A stretch of DNA of 64,000 bases from Lumbricus rubellus (lineage: Eukaryota; Annelida; Clitellata; Crassiclitellata; Lumbricidae), in NCBI GenBank assembly GCA_945859605.1, contig OX243817.1:28752388-28816387 (forward strand). The letters run 5' to 3'. A program made the position numbers and the translations under genes. Position 1 is the first letter of the stretch; every line of letters starts with the position of its first letter. The notes beneath the pieces were generated by a model. The model saw only the letters and a program-made list of their open reading frames with translations. It was not told the DNA's origin and made no database searches. Of this stretch, positions 1 to 12,526 are shown in pieces.

Positions 1-2600
1 CATAGCCAAACATGATGCCTGAGTATTATAGGTAAGCTAATTACTGGAGTGATTGCCTGATCATTTTTCATGTAGGCCTATACATGCATTGCATAATTAT
101 AGCCTACGCCCTACGGTGAACGTGAAATTTCAGACGCGCTAACCTGCCAGTCCTGAGGAATCAGCGAGGATAATAGACTATTATAGGAGCCCAGTTACCG
201 ACCTTAAAACTGACAGAAACTTCCGCCACCTATAGGCCTATAACAAACTCTGCCAAACCTGAAACTTCAAGTTCAACTTGTGATGTCTGATGAGTGATTA
301 GATACCAATCCTGGCCCATATTTCGGTCTGCGGAATGGACCAGATCCCTTCAGATCCGCCTATACTAAAGCATCAGTCATGACGCATGCAACTGCAGCAA
401 CTATATTGGGTGACTTTCATGTGTATCAATGTCGTCAACATCGTCTCATGTTTAATACGATCAGCAGAGAATGGATTGCAGCATTAACTACAGTGATTAT
501 CACTAGCAACCCGGAAATATAGCCAACCGTCCAGCACACTAAACCGGAATTAATGGATCTATGCAACTCTACATTATAGCATCTCCTCATGATGGCTGAG
601 TGGAACAGGTTATTGAGGTGGGTGGGTGAATTTACTATATGCCAGGTACTGTAATAACAACGACGATGTCTCCGTGGTTGTACCGCGACTGCAGATGATA
701 TTGATTAAGTTGGTCCACGAAGTCCGACGTTGAAGATTATTACGAGATTTGATTGCTACATCATAATTTCACCCTGCAGTCTAGTATTGGAACCGATACT
801 GATTTGATATCGAACGCTAGCCTATATGGCGTATATTCGACGGCAACAACTTTCAATACAATGTCATGGCTGTTCAATGTTCATACAAGCGTAACCGGGT
901 ATGCGTTGATTCGGTATAATATAATGACCGGTCAGCGGTTGCATGGGATGTATTATATAGATTAAATTTTAAAAAAGAATATTAAACGCTTGTAATGTAT
1001 GGCGAATGGCCTGGCAAAACGGGGAATCATGCTCTACATGAAAATCCGTGGGTAGAATTAAATTAGGCTAATTAAGGATTAATGAACAGAAGTGAGAAAT
1101 GGACAGAATGATGTTTTCGTATTATTGAGACGGCAGACTACACGATTTCTTCCAGAGAAAGTCAGCACCAACAACACGGTGGTTGATTGGAAAATTCAGA
1201 CCTATCTCCAGAGACCATATATATATATATGTATAATTATATAGTGCAGGCATGGCATATTGCATGTCAGGGTTGTCAGGGTTGCATTCAATGTGCCACA
1301 GCAAAGTAACAGGCCAGGCATTTTGCTCAATTCTTTTCAATCAGGCAAGGTTTGTAATACAACAGGCATAAAATCATTCTTTGTTTACTACAAAGAACTC
1401 TGGAAATTGCCTTATTAATTAAATATTGGACGATCATATTAAATAATAATAATATCTTTTCAGCGTTTATTTATTAACTTGTTCATGAATAGGATAATTA
1501 GGATTTCCTTATATATTCAGCATGCAATCATTCCTCTATGTGTTCAGATCATCGCCGAATCGCGTGTAGGCTATATAATTATATCAGCAACTGAGCATGC
1601 AGCCAAAGCTAACCAAGGGACCTTTTATTACCTGCAGGCTAATACGCGTCAGCGCTGTTCAAAATTACAGGGAGTGTGGAGAGATCAGACATGGGAAAGC
1701 AGAGGCCGTAGGTTGATCACTTAAAAACCTAGAGTGAAACTGAAAATGTAAAGAAATCGAATGAAGATGCAAAGAAAATATAATGGTCAGATATAATCTG
1801 CTCTACAGTAGGTTAATCTGTCTTAAAATATGTGCTTGAATGGCAATCCAGGAAGCGTGGCAACTCGCATGCAGTGGGCATGCAGGCTTAGAAACAAAAG
1901 TGTCCGAAGTGCAACGTGTTTATTTTCCCTGAAACCCACACACCTATTATAGGCTATAGCTATAGTTGGTGACAACATTAGTTCGTCTCTTTTGTCATTC
2001 CACGTAGAAACCATGTTCTGTATTCTTTTCCGTGTAACATTCTCAGACCGTAGGCTATAATTATAGGCCTACGCATAACGCGATGACAAAAAGCAAGGTA
2101 TAGCCGCATTATCCGTATAGTTACAATATGCATCGTTATTTTACGAGAATCCGGTGGCGACACTTTCCTCATGATCAAAAGGCTTAAGTGAAAGAGCGCA
2201 GTCAGGATAAAATTTCGGGAGGTTTCATGTCGGGAATTTCCGATAGTAGCCTAATGCTTGAAAATACACAGAATATAACCCGAATTAGTGTTTTTCTCTC
2301 TAAAATTCGGAATCACTTGCGGGTATTACTTTTGTGTATTATGCTACATCCGCTAAATACGCTCATGTTTAGGCCATTCAGTCATTGTGCAAAGTGCATA
2401 CTATAGAAGTCAGCAAGCGAAAACTATAGCCATGCAGGTATAGCCAATAGGATAACAGATGACACAGTCAGCCATTTTTTAAAATTCTCTGTCTGCAGTT
2501 TCATCTGCAACCCTGCAGCAGGTTAATCAAGCGTTGGTTCGTTGCCACTTCCATAATTATGTCATGTTAGATTAGTCGAAGGTTAACTGAAGATACTATG
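1..2600. other. Anonymous intergenic DNA, no gene seen
   Basis: Short open frames only, none with recognisable motifs or splice-linked continuity. The stretch is rich in the palindromic word TAGGCCTA and its fragments, which recurs across the window. I see no RNA gene or complete transposon end here. Confidence 0.6.
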
Positions 2601-2607
2601 GCTACTG

Positions 2608-2693
2608 CTGGTGGTGGTGGTGGTGGTGGTGGTGGTGGTGGTGGTGCACGGTGTCGGTGGTGGTGGTGGTGGTGGTGGTGGTGGTGGTGGTGG

Positions 2694-2724
<31 letters not shown>

Positions 2725-2725
2725 G
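2608..2725. repeat. (GGT)n microsatellite
   Basis: Nearly uninterrupted GGT triplets with one break near 2645. Open frames across it (poly-Gly, poly-Val, poly-Pro) are consequences of the repeat and not genes. Confidence 0.95.
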
Positions 2726-3164
2726 GTGTTGGAACATTCCTCGCTTCGGTTGATGTGCGAATTACGTCAGAATCGTCTTTGCTGTCAAAGACCAATTTCC
2801 GACGAACTAATCATTCATGACTTTGGGAGCGACTTGCATGGGAAGACTTCCTTTTGTGGAAATGGAACAAGAATGCAAAGGGAATGGAGGATGGAGGAAG
2901 ATGGAAGGCGTAGACGAAGAGGAGGGAGAGAGGGAGAGGGAAGCAAGGAAATAGAAAAAAACGGAAAAGCAGAGCTCTTTTAAATGGCATTCCTTCGCTG
3001 CTTGAGAGCGACGACATTCACTCTTTCGTCGTCGACGACGGTTGTAAATAATAGATGATCCCTGTCTCAGTCGTAAGTGCAACAGGAAATTCAACTAACA
3101 CTTGATTTCTTATCCACACGGAGAGCCACTTACATGCATGCATGCATGCATACATACATACATA
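2726..3164. other. Intergenic DNA ending in a CATG/CATA tetranucleotide run
   Basis: A purine-rich segment (about 2870-2965) is followed by unremarkable sequence and then, from about 3133, a CATG then CATA tetranucleotide tract. That tract is the insertion site of the LTR element; its continuation is found at 9504. Confidence 0.6.
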
Positions 3165-4733
3165 TGTAACGGGTGCCCCCCTGGTCGCCAAGCCATACAT
3201 TCGACCTGGGCGCCAGGAGAGGCGTTCCGTGCTGTTGTTGAACTGCAGGTCTTGAGGAAAGTTGGTGGTGATCGGATAAGGCGCTACATAACCGTGAATG
3301 CATGCTAGATGGTCTAGAATAAGGATGGCCTCGTGCAGGCTGTCCTAGACGACAGCGAAACAGAGGTCCTGGTTGGCCCGAGTAAGTCTGACCACAAACA
3401 GGTTCGTGTCGTTCAGCAACAGTCTTGCTTATCGGGGTGGTTTCGCATCGGCTCAGACGCCGGTTCAAATCCTGGACGTCACGGAGCATGCCTTCCAGAA
3501 TCGGGCATAAGCTAGCCAGGATTCGTTCGTATACATCTATGTGATCTTCTCCTATCCTAATTTGCGGCTGCGCCATTACTTTGCTATCAAAAACAGTCTC
3601 TTGAGATTTACGATTATTTAATATAAAGCATCAATAGTTCAAACACATAAAATATTCAGTTCTAATGCAACTAAGCTTTACTACTACAGATCTAAACATA
3701 GAAATGCGAAATCGTTAATAATCGTAATAATAGGAATAATAATAATAATGATAATAATAATTTGGAATAAAGAAACAGGAATTTCCCCAGGGTATACTAG
3801 GCCAGGGACACTAAATCTCGGGGCTTCTTAATCTAGCTTCTCACATACCTTCAAGTTCAGGGCAACGTCAATCAACGGCCGAACAAGGGGCGGAATCCGG
3901 ACCGAGCTGGACGAAGATCGGTGGCTCCTTCAGAGTTCAGACGGACGGGGCGAACGGGGCTGTCTCTTGCTTCAGACGTACGGGGGGTGGACGGTCTCTT
4001 GCTTCAGACGGACGGTGGTTGTCTTCCTTCAGACGAACGGGGGGGAGTGGACTGTCTCTTGCTTCAGACGGGACGGTGGATGTCTTCCTTCCTGGACGAC
4101 GGGGAATCCTGGCGGAGGCCGTCGTCAGGCATGTTATCTCTGACGACGGAGCAGAGACGGGAGGCAACAGTGGCAGAAACTGGACGACGCAGCAGACAGC
4201 TCTCGTCCTTGGTTAACCGCCGACCTCTCGCTCTTCCTCCTTCTTATACGGCCAGTCGGTCGTGACTGCCGGGTTCAGTCCTTCCTGGATCTTCTGACGA
4301 ACGCCACTTCCTCGGGCAACATCTTAGACTGAGAGCCCAGAGGGATCTCAGGGGGTTCCTTATATGCACCCAGCAGACCGCCGGGTCTGGAAACGATTAA
4401 ACTTAGGGCCGATGAGGTCGGTTCCATACCCGTGCATAAACGCCTCATTATTCAAAATAATACATTCGTCTCCATCCCAGCGGCTCTTTGAGGCTGGGAT
4501 CTGCAGTTATCTTCGATATGCGGACGGCTGGGGCAGAGCAACTAATTACATAACAATGAAGCTTTGTCGGGCGGGACCTACCACCGGGATCTGCGTGGAG
4601 GGTGGACCGTGGATGTGGGGGTTGGATGACTAACTCCAAGGGAATCTAGACAGGGCATTAAAAGCGCTACATAAATACATGTAATAAAAACATGTATAGT
4701 AATCAAGTGACGATGAAAGCATGAATCGCCACA
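3165..4733 (-). repeat. 3' LTR (left copy)
   Basis: 1569 bp. Compared with the right copy it has a 3-bp insertion near 3528-3530, one G fewer in a G run near 4029-4035, and a T for C near 4135; otherwise the copies appear identical by eye. It carries the start of the element ORF, which runs out into flanking DNA here as a 148-residue frame. Confidence 0.9.
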
Positions 4734-4747
4734 CTCTCGTCTTCCCC
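4734..4747 (-). other. Polypurine tract (plus-strand primer site)
   Basis: On the minus strand the 14 nt next to the 3' LTR are GGGGAAGACGAGAG, purines except one C. This is the position and composition expected for the polypurine tract. Confidence 0.7.
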
Positions 4748-5999
4748 GGACAAGGATATTGCTACGGTTTAGAAGCAATATCCGTTCCAAAACATAACCT
4801 TTTTCATAAAAGTTATTCCTATCTTAACTTTCAATGAAAAATGGTTATCAATAGGCCTATGCAAATAATTACTCAGAAATCTTATCAGTGTCCACTTAAA
4901 ACGAACAATACTCATTAGCAAATTAAAAGCATCGCAAGAAAAAGTTCAAATGTTCAAAAACACGGTCAAGTACAAAACGACATCAACTTCCATTCATCAA
5001 AGCAACAACTGGTATACAATTAAAACAATGTTCACTAGTTAATGCTCATCCGAGGGAAATCACTCTATAGGACCAATTTTTGACCAAGGCATCAACGGTC
5101 CAATTTTATTCTTCAGTCAAATCAAATTTAAAAAACTAGGTCGCTGTTCATCACAATAAACAACTGCTTCCAGCAAAATCTGATTCATCACACAGTCACA
5201 GGGTTAGTCACTTATAACCATCAGTCTTTGGACAATAAAAATCTACTAAGCCAGTTCCTAACACATATCGTCACATCAGGTCTCTTGGATTCTCGGTCGG
5301 GTTTCAGGATCATCTGCAAACTACACAACCTACCAAAACCTAACAACATCTCTCATAAACTCGTCATGGGCCTATCTGGTATGGTGCCACAAGTCTCACT
5401 TAGGAGCCAGCAAACCATCCTACCCAGACTAAAAACTCAAAACTCACAAAGGGGAAAGCATCTTAACTTCACGTACCATCCAGGCACAACACAAGGCACA
5501 CTTCGTGTCTAGCAACGGCTTATCACATTCAAAAGCATCAATGGCAACAAATGATCAAGTGACACATTACAAACAAGGGACAAACAAGTTCAAATCTTGT
5601 AAATGAAATCTTTCATCAGCCATCACATCTGTTCTAAACGTGGGAAAAGGGACAGAGGTCAAACACTCCTCAGCATAATGCATAAGTCATACTCATTCTT
5701 CTTAATAATCAAATCCAATATAAAACTATTCAATCAAAGAACGCCCAGCATCCAATAAACACACACAAAATAATATATGCTATCAATCCAATACACAGGG
5801 CAAGTCTCAAAAACAAAGTAGCAATCTACTATCTGCTTACTTATTTCACACGTACAGAATATCTCTCCATCTTCCAAGAAGCAAAAATAAAAAAATACTA
5901 GACACAAAGCTCATATCAAAGTTCATCATCAAAGTCAGGCAAAGGTCATGTTCCAAATAAGACAGTCACTTAATCGTCTTACAACAACTTGGGCAATAA
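4748..5999. other. Non-coding interior of the LTR element
   Basis: AT-rich sequence downstream (minus-strand sense) of the element's ORF stop and before the polypurine tract. No pol-type motif or other long frame is seen. Confidence 0.6.
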
Positions 6000-8345
6000 T
6001 TAACCAATTCCTCTTCTCCTGTCAATCAACTTTCTATTCCAGACTTTCAAAAGTGTCCATACAAAGACAAAGACAAACTGGTCTTGCAACCCCATTAATA
6101 TCTGAAGTCCACAAACCATCACTATAGCAAAACAGTTCAGCAGGGTAAATGCAAGCATTTCTTGCTCGGACAACCTTCCACTTCTTATCTTCAACAGGGT
6201 AAAACAGATCAAAATAATCATTGTCAGAAAAGTAAACTTCAGCCTGTTACAGTACCTCTCACTCGTTTGGGAAAAACCTTGTTTCACCTTCACTTTCGTT
6301 TTCGTATTCACAGCACAGTCAGTGTCTTGTGTAGATATTTGCTCAGCGACAGGCGGTGTCGACTTGAGTGGACAGCTGCGAAACGGCAAAGTTTCATCAG
6401 AGTCCTGAGGTAGCTTGATTTCCTCTGGCGCGAAAATCAAACTGCACTGTTCACTTATTGTCTTGGAGGCGAATGGTTGATGGGTACAGGAACTCAGTTG
6501 AGACACGCACTGGCTACATTGTTCTGGATGGAACGGTGGATCTGGCTCAAGACAACATGATGGGGATGACTGGACGGCAGCAGGGTTGATTGTTGACGAC
6601 GTGGTTATTGCTGGGGGTTCATTAGACTCGGCTGCAACGATAGCTGCCAAGGCGGCGGCTACCGACGAAGCTGAAGTTGTTGCTGTTGTGGTTTCAGCGG
6701 CAGTGGGCGGAGTTTCAAAGACTTCAGCCGAAGCACCGTAGCTGTCCTGCCTTGTCAGTTGAGAAAAGCAGGTCATAACGAAGACGACGACGACTGCAGG
6801 CGCTGCAGGCGACGTGGTTGTTCCAGTGGCGGTGGGCGGGGGCGTTCGAAGCTCAGCCGTAGGGAAAGCTGCGGAGGCTGAGATGGTGACTGCAGGCGGA
6901 AACTGGATCTCTTCACCCCAGCTATGGAGCACCAAGGAGGGCTGTGTTGGTGGTGACGTCCGAGGCAGGCGCGGTTTGAAGTCAGGCTGGCGTTGAAAAG
7001 CTGGAGCGGGAAGTGCATAGAACTCGTCTAAGTCTCTCTGTTGGACTGTTCTGTCCCGCTGGACAACACATCTTTGTTCACCCGGGTGAATGAATTCGGA
7101 AGGGTGATCAAATGCGGTGGTTGGCCATCTTGGAACGAAGAATTGGTCGACTCTTGCAGCCTCGGTTGATTCATACGCATGGAAGGCGGAGGCGGGGTTT
7201 TGCGCCTGGCCCAGCATGTGATCCTGCTGGGTCCGTATATCAGATGATCGCATTGGATGCACAGTTCTGCGACCTTCTGCATGTATCGGAAGACAAGGAC
7301 TGTCGTATCTCTCAACGTACGCTGAGCAAACCGGTATCGGAGAGTTTTGCGTCGGATGGCGATGAATCATGGCAGTGTTTCTCGGCTGCAAAGTGTGGAA
7401 AGTCACCGTTGAACTCCCACCCCGTGCAATTTTCCTGTAGAACGGTTGTGTTGATCTGGCTCGAGCCCCGAGCTCGGCTGGCTGATGGGTGACTGCAGCT
7501 GCAGGCGGCGTAGCAGCGGGTGGTTGACGGGGGCCAGGACTGGCGGCGGCTTCAGGCGGATTGGGAAATTTTGGGTTGGACCCATAACCCAATGTAAGAC
7601 GAGGATGGTCAACAAAAGACCCACAATTTTGCCCTTCAACAACACGAGTTCGCATTTGACTATTACTAAACCTATCAAGTATTTCTACTCTGAGCGGTTC
7701 ATGAATGAAATCAATTGACTGAGGGTGATTGCCTTCCACATTAGAAGCATTAAGCCTAACAAAACCTCTTCCTCCAATCCAATCTTCCTCCACTCCTCCT
7801 TCAACGTCTATTCCAATTTCACTTTCGCTATCATCCGAACATGCAAAATCAAATCTTCCTCCTTCAATCAAAATCAATCTTTCATCACCTGCGTCGTTAA
7901 TCCCTAATTGATTAACACCCTGTCGGCTGCGCCATTTGTAACGGGTGCCCCCCTGGTCGCCAAGCCATACATTCGACCTGGGCGCCAGGAGAGGCGTTCC
8001 GTGCTGTTGTTGAACTGCAGGTCTTGAGGAAAGTTGGTGGTGATCGGATAAGGCGCTACATAACCGTGAATGCATGCTAGATGGTCTAGAATAAGGATGG
8101 CCTCGTGCAGGCTGTCCTAGACGACAGCGAAACAGAGGTCCTGGTTGGCCCGAGTAAGTCTGACCACAAACAGGTTCGTGTCGTTCAGCAACAGTCTTGC
8201 TTATCGGGGTGGTTTCGCATCGGCTCAGACGCCGGTTCAAATCCTGGACGTCACGGAGCATGCCTTCCAGAATCGGGCATAAGCTAGCCAGGATTCGTTC
8301 TACATCTATGTGATCTTCTCCTATCCTAATTTGCGGCTGCGCCAT
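6000..8345 (-). CDS. Unrecognised 781-residue ORF of the LTR element
   Basis: The frame begins with MAQPQIRIGEDHIDVERILA inside the 5' LTR, reads through the LTR end and the primer-binding site, and continues to 6000. The first 50 or so residues look helical and contain a short Leu/Arg-rich segment. The middle (about residues 250-650) is low-complexity, rich in Pro, Ala, Thr and Ser. The last 120 residues hold two strongly hydrophobic stretches (around FLTMIILICFTLLKI and FAIVMVCGLQILMG) that could be membrane segments. I see no zinc knuckle, DTG protease or YxDD motif. It may be a divergent gag-like or accessory protein, or a fortuitously open frame. The same start is repeated in the left LTR with one extra codon. 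Function unknown. Confidence 0.5.
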   Translation of the reverse strand: MAQPQIRIGEDHIDVERILASLCPILEGMLRDVQDLNRRLSRCETTPISKTVAERHEPVCGQTYSGQPGPLFRCRLGQPARGHPYSRPSSMHSRLCSALSDHHQLSSRPAVQQQHGTPLLAPRSNVWLGDQGGTRYKWRSRQGVNQLGINDAGDERLILIEGGRFDFACSDDSESEIGIDVEGGVEEDWIGGRGFVRLNASNVEGNHPQSIDFIHEPLRVEILDRFSNSQMRTRVVEGQNCGSFVDHPRLTLGYGSNPKFPNPPEAAASPGPRQPPAATPPAAAVTHQPAELGARARSTQPFYRKIARGGSSTVTFHTLQPRNTAMIHRHPTQNSPIPVCSAYVERYDSPCLPIHAEGRRTVHPMRSSDIRTQQDHMLGQAQNPASAFHAYESTEAARVDQFFVPRWPTTAFDHPSEFIHPGEQRCVVQRDRTVQQRDLDEFYALPAPAFQRQPDFKPRLPRTSPPTQPSLVLHSWGEEIQFPPAVTISASAAFPTAELRTPPPTATGTTTSPAAPAVVVVFVMTCFSQLTRQDSYGASAEVFETPPTAAETTTATTSASSVAAALAAIVAAESNEPPAITTSSTINPAAVQSSPSCCLEPDPPFHPEQCSQCVSQLSSCTHQPFASKTISEQCSLIFAPEEIKLPQDSDETLPFRSCPLKSTPPVAEQISTQDTDCAVNTKTKVKVKQGFSQTSERYCNRLKFTFLTMIILICFTLLKIRSGRLSEQEMLAFTLLNCFAIVMVCGLQILMGLQDQFVFVFVWTLLKVWNRKLIDRRRGIG
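7918..7934 (-). other. Primer-binding site, tRNA-Ser-like
   Basis: On the minus strand, TGGCGCAGCCGACAGGG lies two bases downstream of the 5' LTR end. It starts with TGG, complementary to a tRNA CCA tail, and the following bases fit a serine tRNA acceptor and T-arm from memory of animal tRNA-Ser sequences. The tRNA identity is inferred. Confidence 0.7.
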
Positions 8346-9503
8346 TACTTTGCTATCAAAAACAGTCTCTTGAGATTTACGATTATTTAATATAAAGCAT
8401 CAATAGTTCAAACACATAAAATATTCAGTTCTAATGCAACTAAGCTTTACTACTACAGATCTAAACATAGAAATGCGAAATCGTTAATAATCGTAATAAT
8501 AGGAATAATAATAATAATGATAATAATAATTTGGAATAAAGAAACAGGAATTTCCCCAGGGTATACTAGGCCAGGGACACTAAATCTCGGGGCTTCTTAA
8601 TCTAGCTTCTCACATACCTTCAAGTTCAGGGCAACGTCAATCAACGGCCGAACAAGGGGCGGAATCCGGACCGAGCTGGACGAAGATCGGTGGCTCCTTC
8701 AGAGTTCAGACGGACGGGGCGAACGGGGCTGTCTCTTGCTTCAGACGTACGGGGGGTGGACGGTCTCTTGCTTCAGACGGACGGTGGTTGTCTTCCTTCA
8801 GACGAACGGGGGGGGAGTGGACTGTCTCTTGCTTCAGACGGGACGGTGGATGTCTTCCTTCCTGGACGACGGGGAATCCTGGCGGAGGCCGTCGTCAGGC
8901 ATGTTACCTCTGACGACGGAGCAGAGACGGGAGGCAACAGTGGCAGAAACTGGACGACGCAGCAGACAGCTCTCGTCCTTGGTTAACCGCCGACCTCTCG
9001 CTCTTCCTCCTTCTTATACGGCCAGTCGGTCGTGACTGCCGGGTTCAGTCCTTCCTGGATCTTCTGACGAACGCCACTTCCTCGGGCAACATCTTAGACT
9101 GAGAGCCCAGAGGGATCTCAGGGGGTTCCTTATATGCACCCAGCAGACCGCCGGGTCTGGAAACGATTAAACTTAGGGCCGATGAGGTCGGTTCCATACC
9201 CGTGCATAAACGCCTCATTATTCAAAATAATACATTCGTCTCCATCCCAGCGGCTCTTTGAGGCTGGGATCTGCAGTTATCTTCGATATGCGGACGGCTG
9301 GGGCAGAGCAACTAATTACATAACAATGAAGCTTTGTCGGGCGGGACCTACCACCGGGATCTGCGTGGAGGGTGGACCGTGGATGTGGGGGTTGGATGAC
9401 TAACTCCAAGGGAATCTAGACAGGGCATTAAAAGCGCTACATAAATACATGTAATAAAAACATGTATAGTAATCAAGTGACGATGAAAGCATGAATCGCC
9501 ACA
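7937..9503 (-). repeat. 5' LTR (right copy)
   Basis: 1567 bp. In the minus-strand sense this copy precedes the primer-binding site and so would drive transcription. It contains the ORF start at 8345. Confidence 0.9.
9128..9137 (-). promoter_or_regulatory. Candidate TATA box in the 5' LTR
   Basis: The minus strand reads GCATATAAGG here, about 370 bp into the LTR and 780 bp upstream of the ORF start. Position fits a U3 promoter; no start-site data. The other LTR has the same word near 4358-4367. Confidence 0.4.
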
Positions 9504-9600
9504 CATACATACATACATACATACATACATACATACATACATACATACATACATACATACATACATACATACATACATACATACATACATACATACATAG
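9504..9600. repeat. (CATA)n microsatellite
   Basis: About 24 tandem tetranucleotides directly abutting the LTR element. It matches the CATA tract on the element's left side, so the element sits inside this microsatellite. Confidence 0.95.
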
Positions 9601-10385
9601 CCTACATACATACAATGCATACATACTGTACATGCATGTGCATGTATACATACATAGGCCTATGCAAGACCCGATTTGCTTGAGCGTAAGTGACACATAA
9701 AGTGCATTTCTGAATGCCACAATCTATACTTTTGCAATCAGGCGCGACCACCACCACCCCCCTCCAACCCAACTCCAATAGTATTTTATTCATGGTATCC
9801 CTCTGAATTCCTTCTTCTCATCGCCCCAAAGGAAATGCATGGTAAAAACGAAAAGATTCTCAATCTGTGGTTCAATCTACTGGAAAATTGTCGAACACGC
9901 GTGAGTCGGAAACGAATCTGTTTGCATAGCTAACATCACAGACGTTTATTTCGAAAAATAAATCATGTTTATGCATGATCATATAGCTGCTGCATGCCAT
10001 TGAGCAGAGGTTTCGAAAGGACATTGAAGAATTTATGGGTCAGTTGAACAAGTGGGCTACCATTTTGTTTTACCTGCATGCATACCTCTGATGAGTATGA
10101 CCAAAGTGGATTAGGCTACTAGCATCTTGTGTTTTTATGCCTCTTGTAATTATGGAGTATCTGTAAAGAAATATAATGAAGCATTACAGTCTTTTACAAG
10201 CATCTCATCCCGTGCTGCTATATACACAAGTGGAATAGCAGCTGTTACTGTTTTATGCTGTACATATTTACGGACTTACAGGTAGACTGCCATAAACTTT
10301 TCTACCTTTCATCTTCTGAGTCGTCTCTACGTTGAGAATCGCAGACAAATCGGTCACAGAACATATCGATTGACCCTCTGCAGCC
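9601..10385. other. Intergenic DNA, nothing recognised
   Basis: Ordinary AT-rich sequence with no coding motif, RNA gene or transposon end that I can support. Confidence 0.55.
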
Positions 10386-10590
10386 TTTCTTCTCTTGCGG
10401 TGTCCCATTCTTCTCTTGCGGTGTCCCATTCTTCTCTTGCGGTGTCCCATTCTTCTCTTGCGGTGTCCCATTCTTCTCTTGCGGTGTCCCATTCTTCTCC
10501 TGCGGTGTCCCATTCTTTTCTTACGGTGCCCCATTCTTCTCTTGCGGTGTCCCATTCTTCTCTTGTGGTGCCCCATTCTTCTTTCGCGAT
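10386..10590. repeat. 21-bp minisatellite
   Basis: About ten copies of a unit reading TTCTCTTGCGGTGTCCCATTC with few substitutions. Degenerate copies continue to about 10850 between unrelated segments. The 21-bp period keeps frames open (seven-residue repeats), which explains the ORFs here. Confidence 0.9.
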
Positions 10591-11141
10591 GTAAGGCCTA
10601 TATATCTAATCTTGCGGAGCACATGCTTACCTATTCTCTCGTGGTATGCATGACCTTCTTCTCCTGGGGTGTCCCTTCTTCTCTTACGGTGTCTATTCTT
10701 CTCCTGCGGTGTCCCCTTTTTCTCTCGAGGTGTTAATATAAGTAGATATCTAATCTTGCGGTGCATATGCCTACATGTAATGTACCTACTTTCTTACGGT
10801 ATATATGCGTGTCCTTATTCTCCTCCGGTGTCCCATTCTTCTCGTTGCAATCATGAGAAACGGTCACACATAAAAGAAGCATTCAGCTCATTCACGGGCC
10901 ATCATAGACCTCTGACCTCTCGCAGGTTACAGTCGGCTTCAGTCTGAAGGTGGAGTGATAGCGTCATGAGAGGGGGGGGCAGCAGCACATCCTGCATGGA
11001 GCATTTATGTGAAATGCACGTCAGAATGCGGTCGATATAAGCTCCAATTACGAAGACAGTGACACAGAGACAAAGAGAACTACTTAGACAGACGGGAACA
11101 AAAACGGAATCGAAGACAGAGCCAAGGAGAGACAAAAAATC

Positions 11142-11242
<101 letters not shown>

Positions 11243-11514
11243 CAGACACGTACAGACATACAGACAGAGTTACAGTGACAGAGATATAGACAGAATGACA
11301 CATTGTTGTAGAGAGACAGAGAGAGATACACAGAGACACATATAGACACAAACAGAGAGAGACAGAAAGAGACACATAGACAGAAGGAAAGTGACAGCGA
11401 CAGTGACATGGACATGGAAGGACAGAAAGCTGCAGCCTGCAGTAGAGTCGTACAGATTGGACTCAAATGTGTATGCATAAAACGCATCCATCATCGTCGG
11501 CAAATGTTTGCAGT

Positions 11515-11549
<35 letters not shown>

Positions 11550-11700
11550 TACATATATACATATATAATTATATAAATTATGTATATAATTATATATGTA
11601 CCTATATATATGTACCTATATATGTACACTTATATATATGTATGTACACTTATTTATATATATAATTGTATATATATATATATATATATATATGTATGCA
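11515..11700. repeat. (AT)n-rich tract with GTAC-containing interruptions
   Basis: Alternating AT/TA with periodic TATATATGTACCT and TATATGTACACTT blocks. No coding content. Confidence 0.85.
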
Positions 11701-12526
11701 CACTTATGGGCAGATGTATATCTCTTCCATCTCTTTTCCATCTTTCCCATGTCGATTGGACCGCTGCCTCCAGGCGCTACCACCACCGATGATGTTGATG
11801 ATGATGATGATGGGAGGTTGGGGGAATGATACGTAATTTCTGCGACCGTCGCCGGATTTCGATATGCTTTTAAGCTGGAAATGGAAGTCATGGCGGCATG
11901 AATGGTGGGATGCAGCAAGGACGTCCGTAATCAGCGAGATGGAAATGCGATAGGACGACTATAGCTATCTGCAGCATAATATAACGTATCCTCCTCCTGC
12001 ATGCTTTCTATCTGTACCCGTATTAACCTTTTGACGTTTCGGTTTCAGCCAATATTGGGCAGCAATCTACGTTGACCAACATCGTCGCTGCATGGTTTTG
12101 GTCGTCATGCTCTTCAAACAACATCGTCATCAACCCATGAGACCTATACGTCAGAGGAAGGAGACAACGTTTCTGATTAGTTTACTCTTTGAATTGGACA
12201 ATATATATATAATATATGTATATGTATATATAATATATCTGTGTATATATGATACATATAAAAATATCTAATTAGAGATACAGCCTCGAGAACGTTTCGA
12301 GAAACATAGTGGACAGAGACTTCAATAAATTATGGAACGTTCGGATACTCAAGGGGTCTCAGATTCACATTTTGGTGTGACAGCGTGCGTGCGCTTTACG
12401 TACTTATTTATTTAATAATGATAATAAAAATAATAATGACAATAATAACAATAGTAGTAATAAGTAATAACAATAATAACAACAACAGAGGGACGACATT
12501 TCTGTTTCAGCGCTTATTTGAAACTA
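11701..12526. other. Intergenic DNA, nothing recognised
   Basis: Short GAT and AT runs only (about 11785-11812, 12200-12260, 12415-12485). No gene, RNA or transposon boundary is supported. Confidence 0.5.

Larger units (their letters stand above)
3165..9503 (-). mobile_element. LTR retrotransposon, non-autonomous, minus strand
   Basis: Two direct repeats of about 1.57 kb (3165-4733 and 7937-9503) flank a 3.2-kb interior. Each starts TGTAACGGG and ends CGCCACA on the plus strand. On the minus strand the interior opens with a 17-nt site resembling the complement of a tRNA-Ser 3' end (7918-7934) and closes with a purine-rich tract (4734-4747), so the element reads right to left. CATA at 3161-3164 and 9504-9507 fits a 4-bp target duplication, although the site is a CATA microsatellite and the duplication cannot be proved there. 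The interior has one long ORF (6000-8345, starting inside the LTR) and no reverse transcriptase, protease, RNase H or integrase motif that I can see. It is therefore best read as a LARD-like element mobilised in trans. The LTRs differ at only about three places, so insertion was recent. Confidence 0.9.

Noticed and set aside
3102..3576. Independent gene at the left LTR (148-codon frame)
   Set aside because: It is the LTR copy of the element ORF's start, running off into the flanking CATA tract.
7112..7911. Plus-strand frames within the LTR element
   Set aside because: They are antisense shadows of the 781-codon frame and lack recognisable features.
10268..10850. CRISPR-like array
   Set aside because: The 21-bp units are contiguous with no unique spacers; this is a minisatellite in a eukaryotic genome.
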